Under the pieces are notes generated by a model that was not told the origin of the DNA, ran no database searches, and saw nothing but the letters and a program-made list of their open reading frames with translations. Positions 54,735 through 64,000 of a DNA stretch of 64,000 bases are shown one piece after another (the stretch's first letter is position 1; every line of letters starts with the position of its first letter). Made by a program: the position numbers and the translations under genes. Location of the stretch: the NCBI RefSeq assembly GCF_963930625.1, contig NC_089259.1, forward strand, positions 14,013,559 to 14,077,558. The letters run 5' to 3'. The stretch is from Muntiacus reevesi (lineage: Eukaryota > Chordata > Mammalia > Artiodactyla > Cervidae).

Positions 54735-56711
54735 CTTTGCTTCTGGCCAGAGTGGAGTAACAGTGACCAGATTTATTCTCCTACTTGAAACAAAATTAAG
54801 CAAAAAAACAGAAAGATATATAAAACAATGGTTTTTTTTTTTTTACATTTAGTACCAGGTAGCACAGGACAATGGTTGCTGAGAACAGGAAAAATGCCCT
54901 ACAAACACCCCAGCTTACTGGGCTTAGCAAGGTTACAGAATTTAAGTTCAATACAAAAAAAAAAAAAAAGAATTGTATTTGTACATATTAACTATACACA
55001 GAAGATGAAATTTGAAAACAATGCAATTTACAGTCGTTTCACAAATATGAAATATTTAGGGGAAAAAATTGTCAATGACTGTGAAAGACCTGCATATTGA
55101 AAACTGAAAACACTGGTGAGAGAAATTAAAGACTTAAATAAATGGAGAAGCATACTATGTGTGCTAATCAGAATACTCAGTACTATCAAGAAGGCAATTC
55201 TTTTCAAACTGAATTGTAGAGTCAATGAAATTTCAATCAAAATCCCAGCAGGTGTTTTTGCAGAAATTGGCAAGTTATTTCTAAAGTTCGGATGGAAATG
55301 CAGAGACTAGGATAGCCAAAGCAATTCTGTAAAAGAAGAACAAAGTTGGAGGACTTAAGGACCTGATCTCAAGCCTTATAATAAACTACAGTTATCAAGA
55401 CAGTGAGCTATTAAGGCAAAGATAGTCATATAGGTCAATGGAACAGTAGAGATATGGTCATATATGACGTATATGGTCAACTGATTTTTGACAAGGGTGT
55501 CAAAGCAATTCGCTGAGGAATAGTTTAGCCCTGTTAATTATCCTGGATAAATTGGATGGTCACATGTCAAAAAAAAAAAGAACTTTTACCCTTACCTAAT
55601 GCCATTAATAAAAATCTACTAAAAATTAACCTAATGTAGAGTTAAAATTATAAAGTTTCTAAAAGAAAGCATAAGAGAAACTTAATAACCTTGCATAGGC
55701 AAAGATTTCATAAAGGACAAAAAGTATGAATTATAAGAGAAAAACCTGTTAAATTGGATTTAATCTAAATTGATCACTTTCGCTCTTTAAAAGATGCTGT
55801 TAAGAAAATGAAAAACAAGCTATACAGTAAAAGATAATATTCACAAAACATCTATCTGACAAAGCATTTGTATCTAGAATATATCAAGAATTCTCACAAT
55901 TCAATAACACAAGGCAAACAACCCAGTTAAAAAATAGGCAAAATATTTGAGCAGACTCTTAACAAAATAAGATATACAGATGGCAAATAAGTACATAAAA
56001 AGATGCTCAACACTATTTGTCATTATGAAAATGCAAATTAACACCACAATGAAATACCATTACATACCTACTAGAATGGCTTAAAGTATAAAGACCATCA
56101 TACCAAATGTTGCAAGGATGTAGATCAACTGGAATTTTCAAACAACGTTGGAAGGAATATAAAATGAAATAATCATTTTGAAAAACAGTTTGACAGTCTC
56201 TTAAAAAGTTACACATACATCTATGTTATGACCCAGCTGTTTCAGTCCTGATACTTGTTCAAGAGAAATCAATGTATATATTCACACAAAGGCTTGAACA
56301 CGAATGTTCACAGCAATTATGTTTAATATTCCAAATGTCCATCAGTCAGTGAATAGCTGAACAAACTGTAGTATATCCATAAAACAGAACACTACTCAGC
56401 TATATAATAGTGAATTATTAATACATGCAGCAACATGGCCAAATCTCCAAATTGTTATGGTGGATAAAAGAGAAGCAAAAGATACATGCAATGTGATTCC
56501 ACATATATGTAAATATAGAAAACACAAATTAATCTGTAGGTCAGAAGCAGACTAATTTTGCCCGGGCAGAGAAAAGGTGGGTCAGAGAGAATCAGATCAC
56601 CGAAAAACAAGAGGAGACATTTTAGGATGATTGAAAGGTTTATTTATCTTGGTTTTACAAGTGTAGACATTGGGAAAAAATATAATTGTACATTTAAATA
56701 AATGCAATGTA
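54735..56711 (+). mobile_element. Long, decayed old L1
   Basis: 5'-type segment (agtggagtaacagtgaccag) up to about 54910, then an ORF2-like part (tcaaaatcccagcaggtgtt, acaaagttggaggacttaag, ggtcaatggaacagtagaga, tcaacactatttgtcattat) and a 3' UTR (cacatatatgtaaatataga). Internal ORF1 and much of ORF2 are missing; no intact frame. Confidence 0.72.
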
Positions 56712-56725
56712 TCATATGTTAATAT

Positions 56726-57065
56726 GGGCTTCCCGGGTAGCTCAGCTGGTAAAGAATCTGCCTGCAATGTAGAAGACCTTGTTTCGACTCCTGGGTCAGG
56801 AAATTCGCCTGGAGAAGGAATAGGCTACCCACTCCACCTCTCCAGGATTCTCGGGTTTCCCTGGTGGCTCAGATGGTAAAGAATCCACCTGCAATGCAGG
56901 AGAGTTGGGTTCGATCTCTGGGTTGGGAAGATCCCTTGGAGAAGGGCCTGGCAACCCACTCTAGTATTCTTGCCTGGAGAATCCCATGGACAGAGGAACC
57001 TGGCGGGCTACAGTCCATGGGGTCGCAAAGAGTCGGGCATGGCTGAATGACTAAGCACACACACG
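56726..57065 (+). mobile_element. Dimeric Bov-tA (tRNA half + full Bov-tA)
   Basis: The first unit (56726-56845) has a tRNA head and the gagaaggaataggctaccca part, but its BovA half is cut. A full Bov-tA follows directly (from about 56853). A single 14-bp duplication, tcatatgttaatat, flanks the whole (56712-56725 and 57066-57079), so both units were inserted together. Confidence 0.92.
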
Positions 57066-57094
57066 TCATATGTTAATATACCTTAGTAAAACTT

Positions 57095-57220
57095 GGGAGG
57101 GAATTCCCTGGCAATTCAGTGGTTAGGACTCTGCACTTTAACTGCCAAGGGCCTGGGTTCAATTCTTGGTGGGAGGGAACTAACATCCCACAAGTCACGT
57201 CGCTCAGCCAGAAAAAATAA
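57095..57220 (+). mobile_element. CHR-2-type SINE with target duplication
   Basis: Sense copy flanked by agtaaaactt at 57085-57094 and 57221-57230 (10 bp). Confidence 0.93.
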
Positions 57221-57236
57221 AGTAAAACTTTATTGG

Positions 57237-57531
57237 CACCATCTGCAGTGACTTTGGAGCCCCCCCAAAATAAAGTCTGACACTGTTTCCACTGTTTCCC
57301 CATCTATTTGCCATGAAGTGATGGGACCAGATGCCATGATCTTAGTTTTCCGAATGTTGAGCTTTAAGCCAACCTTTTCACTCTCCTCTTTCACTTTCAT
57401 CAAGAGGCTTTTAGTTCCTCTTCACTTTCTGCCATAAGGGTGGTGTCATCTGCATACCTGAGGTTATTGATATTTCTCCTGGCAATCTTGATTCCAGCTT
57501 GTGCTTCTTCCAGCCCAGGGTTTCTCATGAT
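57237..57531 (-). mobile_element. Internal BovB fragment, both ends missing
   Basis: Antisense piece covering the YADD-coding region (complement of aggtggtgtcatctgcat type, here gggtggtgtcatctgcatac) without the BovB 3' tail. Confidence 0.9.
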
Positions 57532-57704
57532 GTTATATATTAGGTACTTATTAAACATTCACTGAAGAAATTAATGTCCCATGGATAGATTGAATATCAG
57601 TCAATTTATTGAATTATATGTATAATAAAATATAATATTTTAAACTTAAAAAAAAAACTTGATTGGTTTCTTAGTGTGTGCAGATTAATTCAAAGGTCAT
57701 GTGA
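57532..57704. other. No recognised feature
   Basis: AT-rich. Confidence 0.4.
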
Positions 57705-57895
57705 TGGAACTTCCCTGGTGGTCCCCTGGTTAAGACTCCAAGCTCCCAATGCAGGAGTCTGGGTTCAATCCCTGGTCCGGGGAACTAGATCCCATGTGCG
57801 GCAACTAAAAGTTCAAATGTAGCAAAGACGTTTGAAGATCCCAAGTGCCAAAACTAAGACCGTGGCACAGCCAAATAAATCAATAAAAATACTTT
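57705..57895 (+). mobile_element. CHR-2-type SINE, long form
   Basis: ggaacttccctggtggtccc to cagccaaataaatcaataaa. Confidence 0.92.
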
Positions 57896-58658
57896 AAAAA
57901 CTAAAAAGCTCACAGTGTTAAACTGTCTCTGGGATTTTCCCTCCTGGAGAGGAGTATTCACTGTAACTTGCATTCAATCTATTAATAATCCCAAATTTAT
58001 TAATATTTCAGCAATTAGTGTTCCTTTAAGTGTGCGCAAACTAGTTACATAACTAATAAAAGTCATTATTTTGCAAATGAACTTTCTTCAAGAATACAAA
58101 CATCAATTGCAAATTTAGTCAATTAAATTCTTTGCAAGTCTAATGCTTTAGATCCCTTTAAATGCAGCAGTTACTTTAAAGGCAAGGAAAATATTTATAT
58201 AATAGTTCAAAGACTACAAAATGATTGGCATACTCAAAAACATGATGAAGGAATAAGTACTGTTTGTCACAGGGCCTAGCAGTAAGGGACTAGAGATACA
58301 CGAAACAGTGGCCAACATTCAATGCATGATCACTGGGTTATTGGCCACAGCAGAGCAGGCTAGTCAGAGTAGGGAAAGCGGGGAATGAACTCTCCAGGGG
58401 CGTCTCAGCATAAGCTGTGGTCTCCAGTCAGGAAATAGGTTTCCCCAAAAGCATGAGTGGGAAGTCGCCTTCTGCTCCAGCAGGATTTCAGCAGTGTCTG
58501 TCTGGGATGGGTCTCAACCTCATGATGTCAGGCCTCAAGCAAGGAGTCTTCAAGTCACCAGGTCTAGTGGTCTCCTTTCAAGGAGTAACTGTTAGCTCAA
58601 GAGAGGGGACCCTGACCCTATCAGTTGCTCCTTCTGTTCCAGTAAGATACATTGCCCA
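57896..58658. other. No recognised feature
   Basis: A sense frame (58417-58785) of about 122 codons runs into the BovB fragment and has no domain. Nothing assigned. Confidence 0.45.
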
Positions 58659-58836
58659 TCAAGTTCAGTTCAATCATTCAGTCGTGTCCAACTCTTTGCG
58701 ACCCCATGGACCGCAGCATGCCAGATGTCCCTGTCCATCACCAACTCCTGGAGCTTGCTCAAATTCATGTCCATCGATTTGGTGATGCCATCCAACCATC
58801 TCATCCTCTGTTGTCCCCTTCTCCTCCTGCCTTCAG
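58659..58836 (-). mobile_element. BovB 3' terminal fragment
   Basis: Antisense, gttcagttcaatcattcagt to cccttctcctcctgccttca. Confidence 0.92.
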
Positions 58837-58869
58837 TGATTAGTTTATCAAAATGAATATTTATATTAT

Positions 58870-58986
58870 TATTATTTTGGCCATGCCACATGGCTCATGG
58901 GATTTTAGGTTCACTACCAGGGATTGAACCCAGGCCCTTAGCAGTGAGAGCAGCAAATCCTAACCACTGGATCACTTGGGGAGTCC
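58870..58986 (-). mobile_element. CHR-2-type SINE
   Basis: Antisense; ggccatgccacatggctcat to ggatcacttggggagtccc. Confidence 0.88.
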
Positions 58987-59636
58987 CTCATCACAGTTTT
59001 TAAAAATATATAAAATTATCTATAAAACCTAAAGCTTTTCTTTTTCATTAACACTTAAGACATAAAAATGACAGCAACAACAAGTATCAGGAGATCTTTT
59101 CTCTGTGGATTTTCCTTTTTTTTTCAGGAAGGAAGTCTTCCAACTCCTGCCTGACTGGTACACAGTTGCTAGCATTCCAGGAGCAGGGCAATCTCCATCA
59201 GGTTTCACCACCCCACATGCAGACTTCCCATGATCCCCCTCCTTTTGATACAGATCTTCACTCTTGCCTTCTGCAGAGCCTAGTGCCCTTTGGTCCAGAG
59301 CCTCTCTTCTTTCAGTTTCTCTAGGGAATAGGTCTTATCTCCATAAGGGAGAGAGGGCGCAAGGTTAGGTGCTGGCAGGATGGGTGCAGGAGGCAATCTG
59401 CAGAGGTGACCCCATGGATTAGCAACATGCTTTTAACAAATGTCAAGGATTTCAGCCTTCTCATCATCCCATCCATGACCTGATGCCTTTTAGGCAAATC
59501 CTTCACCTTTCTTGGGTAAATATGGCCAACACTGTCAGATACATACTCGATATCTAGTACATCCTTTGTTCTTCACTTGTAGGACATCAGTTACCTTTAA
59601 GACAACCAGGTGCCCAGTGTCGGGTGAGGTATTCAC
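58987..59636. other. No recognised feature
   Basis: No repeat or coding evidence. Confidence 0.45.
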
Positions 59637-60030
59637 TTTTCCAGCCTTCCTTGTAGCCACAGAGACCAATTATTATTTCTTTTCTTGTAGGCAGCAGTCT
59701 GCTGGAGAGACTTTAAAAATGTGTGTTTTCCCAATAAGAAGGGATGGATGTGACTGTCATGAGGCTTCTCCTTTATCCATTCTTTCTTTGATGCAAACAT
59801 GATCCCTGGAACTACAAGGATCAGCTTATGACCATTCAGCAAACAAAAGTCAGCCAGCTAAGGACTGCCAAGCAGAAAGACAGAGCCCAGCAGAGAAAAT
59901 TAGCTGAACCAATGCTGGAAACCACTTTGCTCTGGACTTCTTCTGAGACAAGAAAAATAAACCCTGGATATTGAAGCCTCTGCTTCATATATATTCCATT
60001 ATGTACAGCTGAACACAGCCCTAACTGATG
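59637..60030 (+). repeat. Unassigned ancient repeat, same family as 22000-22380
   Basis: ccagccttccttgtagccac at the start, ctctggacttcttctgagac followed by aagaaaaataaaccctggat toward the end. AATAAA near 59955 suggests an LTR or retroelement origin. Confidence 0.45.
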
Positions 60031-60250
60031 TCTCTTTCCCCAGGTACTTAGATGGGACCTTTTCCTCCATGCAGCTGAGCCTCTCCATTCTTCCATCTAT
60101 TTCCTAGCTTCCAAAATGGGGCCGAACTCTTTCCTCATTTGCTGCTTTTCTATTCTTAAAATATATACAATAAGTCCCCTACATACGAACAAGTTTCATT
60201 CCAAGAGGGAGTTCCTAAGCCCAATTTGTTCACAAGTCCAACAAAGTTAG

Positions 60251-62593
60251 TCTCAGTTCAGTTCCGTTGCTCAGTCCTGTCCGACTCTTTGCAACACCAT
60301 GGACTGCTGCACGCCAGGCTTCCCTGTCCGTCACCAAATCCTGAGGCTGGCTCAAACTCATGTCCATCAAGTTGGTGATGCCATCCAACCAATCTCATCT
60401 TCTGTTGTCCCCTTCTCCTCCTGCCTTCAATCTTTCCCAGCATCAGGGTCTTCTCCAGTGAGTCAGTTCTTCACATCAGGTGGCCAGAGTGTTGTAACTT
60501 CAGCTCCAGCATCAGTCCTTCCAATGAATATTCAGGACTGATTTCCTTTAGGGTGGACTGGTTGGATTTCCTTGCAGTTCAAGGGACTCTCTAGAATCTT
60601 CTCCAACACCACATTTCAAAAGCATCAATTCTTCGGTGCTCAGCTTTCTTTAGGTCCAAGTCTCACATCCATACATGACTACTGGAAAAATCATAGCTTT
60701 GACCAGATGGACTTTTGTTGCCAAAGTAATGTCTCTGCTTTTTAATATGCCATCTAGGATGGTCATAGCTTTTATTCTAAGGAGCAAGCATCTTTCAATT
60801 GCAAGGCTTCAGTCACCATCTGCAGTGCTTTTGGAGCCCAAGAAAAGAAAGTTTTTCACTGTTTCCAGTGTTTCCCCACCTATTTGCCATGAAGTGATGG
60901 GACCGGATGCCAGGATCTTCATTTTCTGAATGTCGAGTTTTAACTCAGCTTTTTCATTCTCTTTCATTTTCATCAAGAGACTCTTTAGTTCCTCTTCACT
61001 TTCTGCCATAAAGGTGGTGTCATCTGCATATCTGAGGTTACTGACATTTCCTGGCAATCTTGATTCCATCTTGTGCTTCATCCAACTTGGCATTTTGCAT
61101 GAAGTACTCTGCATATAAGTGAAATAAGCAGGGTGACAATACACAGCTTTGACATACTCCTTTCCCAATTTGGAACCAGTCTGGTGTTCCATGTTCAGTT
61201 CTAGCTGTTGCTTCTTGACTTGCATATAGATTTCTTAGGAGGCAGGTAAGGTGGTCTGGTGTTCCCATCTCCTTAAGAATTTTCCACAGTTTGTTGTGAT
61301 CCACAGTCAAAGGCTTTGGTGTAGCCAATGAAGCAGAAGTAGATGTTTTTCTGGAATTCTCTTGCTTTTTCTATGATCCAACAGATGTTGGTAATTTGAT
61401 CTCTGGTTCCTTGGCCTTTTCTAAATCCAGCTTGAACATTTGGAAGTTCTTAGTTCATGTGCTGTTGAAGCCTAGCTTGAAGAATTTTGAGCATTACTTT
61501 GCTAGTGTGTGAGATGAGTGCAATTGTGTGGTAGTTTGAACATTCTTTGGGACTGGAATGAAAACTGACCTTTTCCAGTCCTGTGGCCAACTGCTTAGTT
61601 TTCCAAATTTGCTGGCATATTGAGTGCAGCACTTTCACAGCATCATCTTTTAGGACTTGAAATAGCTCAACTGGAATTCCATCATCTCTGCTAACTTTGT
61701 TCATAGTGATGCTTTCTAAGGCCCTCTTGACTTTGCATTCCAGAACATCTGACTCTAGGTGAGTGATCACACCATTGCAGTTATCTGGGTCATGAAAATC
61801 TTTTTTGTACAGTTCTTCTGTATATTCTTGCCATCTCTTCTTAATAGGTATGACCTAAATCAAATCCCTTACAATTATACAGTGAGAATGACAAATAGAT
61901 TCAAGGGATTAGATCTGATAGACAGAATGCCTGAAGAATTATGGACAAAGATTTATGACATTATACACAGAAGGTGATCAAAATCATCCCCAAGAAAAAC
62001 AAATGCAAAAAGACAAAATGGCTGCCTAAGGAGGTCCTACGAACAGCTGAGAAAAGAAGAGAGGCGCAAGGTAAAGGAGAAAAGCAAACATATGTCCATC
62101 TGAAGGCAGAGTTCCAAAGGACAGCAAGGAGAGATAAGAAAACCCTAAGAGATCAGTGCAACAACAACAAATAGAGGAAAGCAATAGAATGGGAAAGACT
62201 AGAGATCTCTTCAAGAAAATCAGAGATACCATGGGAACATTTCATGCAAAGTGAAATTCACTCAGTCATGTCTGACTCTTTGCAACCCCAAGGACTATAT
62301 TGTTCATGGAATTCTCCAGGCCAGAATACTGGAGTGGGTAGCCTTTCCCTTCTTCAGGGAATCTTCCCAACCCAGGGATCAAACTCAGGTCTCCTGCATT
62401 GCAGGCGGATTCTTTACCAGCTGAGCCACAAGGGAAGCCCATGAACATTGGAGTGGATAACCTATTCCTTCTCCAGCAGATCTTCCCAACCCAGGAATTG
62501 AACCAGGGTCTCCTGCATTGCATGTGGATTCTTTACCAGGCACAATAAAGGACAGAAACAGTATGGCCCTAACAGAAGCAGAAGATATTAAGA
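60251..62593 (-). mobile_element. BovB with 5' inversion (twin priming)
   Basis: 60251-61848 is antisense BovB from the 3' tail to the RT upstream region. At about 61849 it switches to sense BovB (gtatgacctaaatcaaatcc onward) that ends at gaagatattaagaa (62593). The two parts meet at the same BovB position (tattaagaa is present at both edges). aaagttag at 60243-60250 and 62594-62601 flanks the whole. ORF pieces carry YADDTTFMAES (minus strand, near 61020) but stops interrupt. Confidence 0.93.
62246..62540 (-). mobile_element. Dimeric Bov-tA inside BovB
   Basis: On the minus strand: a partial unit (tRNA head without its first bases, then gagaaggaataggttatcca), a short atgttcat linker, then a full Bov-tA. 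Same architecture as 56726-57065. Confidence 0.88.
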
Positions 62594-62735
62594 AAAGTTA
62601 GCCTAGGTACCCAACTAACACAATCTGCTATATAGTACTGTACTGTAATAGGTTTATAATACTTTTCACACAAATAATACATAAAAAGCAAACACGAAAA
62701 ATAAAATATTTTTAATCTTACAGTACAGAGCATTG

Positions 62736-63012
62736 CAGAAGAAGGCAATGGCGACCCACTCCAGTACTCTTGCCTGGAAAATCCCATGGATGGAAGAGCC
62801 TGGTGGGCTGCAGTCCATGGGGTCTCAAAGAGTCGGACATGACTGAACAACTTCACTTTCACTTTTCATTTTCATGTATTGGAGAAGGAAATGGCAACCC
62901 ACTCCCGGGTTCTTGCCTGGAGGATCCCAGGGATGGTGGAGCCTGGTGGGCTGCCGTCTGTGGGGTTGCACAGAGTTGGACACGACTGAAGCGACTTAGC
63001 AGCAGCAGCAGC
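62736..63012 (+). mobile_element. Bov-A2 (BovA dimer) SINE
   Basis: Two BovA units in tandem (from aagaaggcaatggcgaccca and from gagaaggaaatggcaaccca) ending in an (AGC)n tail. acagagcattg (62725-62735) and acagagccttg (63013-63023) flank it. Confidence 0.93.
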
Positions 63013-63283
63013 ACAGAGCCTTGAAAAGTATAGTAGTCCAATGCAACAGCTGGCATAGAGGGGCTGGTATCAAGTGACCAGGCACGAAGCGCTCCTGATT
63101 GGAGGAGGGAGAGGAGGTGGGAGATGGCAGAGCTGGAGGATCAGCAGCAGCAGGAGACGGAGGGCAATTTAACTCACACCTGACGCTGATGGCACAGACT
63201 CTGGCCCCCTACTGGAACCATATGCATGTTAGCATCTCTGCAAGTTTGCAACTTGAATGTTCTTATGTGGGGAACTTACTGCA

Positions 63284-64000
63284 TCCATACAGGTAGCATC
63301 CTTTTCATGGGAATTTGAGGGAAGATGAAATAGGAAGTAAATCTGTAGTTAACACTTCTAGTGTCTGACTAGAAGTTCTGTATTTCCCTGCTCTTAGTCA
63401 TCCCCACCTGGTCCACGTTCTACTTTGAGAAATCATTCTAAATTGCAAGTCTTACCACAGTGTTCATCTGCTGAAATCCATTTCCTTTTGTCACATAACA
63501 GTAACAATGAGTTGCCCCAAGATTTGAAAATAAAAGCTAAACTCCAAGCAGAATGGATGCGATTAGTAATTTTTTTTCCAAGATCCTACTATATTGCCAT
63601 GGGAGGAAGTACAAGCCCATAGTCCACAATTCCCACCCAGGGAAAATCACAGGCCATGGTTGCTATTAATAATTGATGCCTGTTGTATCCATGGATGCAG
63701 TGCAGATGAAAAGGCAATTAAGAACCACACTTTAAAAGATATTGTGCCAAAGAGACAGGAGTGGAGCCAAATAGAGATGCGATAAGTGAAATGTGAAGTC
63801 AGTAATGAGCTTGTTATTTCTGCCTGACATAACTAGCTGGACAAAATGGGGCGTCTCATTAGGGAGGAGTGAGAGATAACAAAAGTGATTGTGTGTCCAC
63901 TGTGATGGGCACCCACAGGTGGCCTTCAACTAACCAGCCCTTTCAAGGGATTACCTGAGCTTTGTAGACAAAAACCCTGTTGCTTCCTGCGGCAGTTCAG
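63284..64000. other. No recognised feature
   Basis: The last 700 bases hold only short frames without domains; no repeat assigned. Confidence 0.45.

Larger units (their letters stand above)
60168..63281 (+). mobile_element. TIR DNA transposon (about 0.5 kb) with three later insertions
   Basis: The left end caataagtcccctacatacg is an imperfect inverted copy of the right end (complement gives cagtaagttccccacataag), with TA at 60166-60167 on the left and a CA (possible mutated TA) at 63282-63283 on the right. Removing BovB and Bov-A2 leaves about 480 bases without ORF: a non-autonomous element, mariner/Tigger-like by TA flank. Name inferred only. Confidence 0.7.

Overview
This window looks like nuclear DNA from a pecoran ruminant (cattle, sheep, goat, deer or a relative). 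It is packed with repeats diagnostic of that group: BovB (RTE) LINEs, Bov-tA and Bov-A2 SINEs, and the cetartiodactyl tRNA-derived SINE called CHR-2 type here. Ruminant-type L1 3' ends and ruminant endogenous-retrovirus LTRs are also present. I found no host protein-coding exon, tRNA, rRNA or CRISPR array. Every long or recognisable open frame is either retrotransposon protein (BovB reverse transcriptase, L1 ORF2) or SINE/LTR sequence. The stretch is most simply intergenic or deep intronic; the sequence alone cannot say which.

Layout. 1-11 kb: scattered CHR-2 SINEs, a MIR carrying a nested BovB and Bov-tA, an old L1 3' half (7.2-8.4 kb) and a GC-richer block at 8.66-10.1 kb holding a direct duplication. 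11-18 kb: a BovB fragment, a 160-bp inverted duplication, many SINEs (including inverted pairs) and a BovB split by a younger antisense L1. 18-28 kb: old L1, L2 and MIR-like remnants with SINE insertions. 28.4-32.7 kb: a nest of antisense LTRs and two sense BovB copies, one of which contains a solo LTR with a 4-bp target duplication. 33-48 kb: decayed L1, L2 and MaLR-like sequence, with a second long inverted duplication (40.2/42.2 kb). 48-58 kb: L1 ends, a BovB with an internal deletion, an LTR-like element, a long decayed L1 and a dimeric Bov-tA. 58-64 kb: a roughly 0.5-kb TIR DNA transposon split by a 5'-inverted (twin-primed) BovB, which itself carries another dimeric Bov-tA, and by a Bov-A2.

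The logic of the region is layered transposition rather than gene cooperation. Old mammalian layers (MIR, L2, MER5A-like, L1M, MaLR-like) are cut by BovB and LTRs, which are in turn cut by Bov-tA and young L1. Many junctions keep target-site duplications, so the insertion order can be read directly. The least explained structures are the two local inverted duplications, the direct duplication at 8.7/9.8 kb and the dimeric Bov-tA pair. Repeat family names rest on recall of consensus sequences, not on a database search, and boundaries are usually good to about 10 bases.
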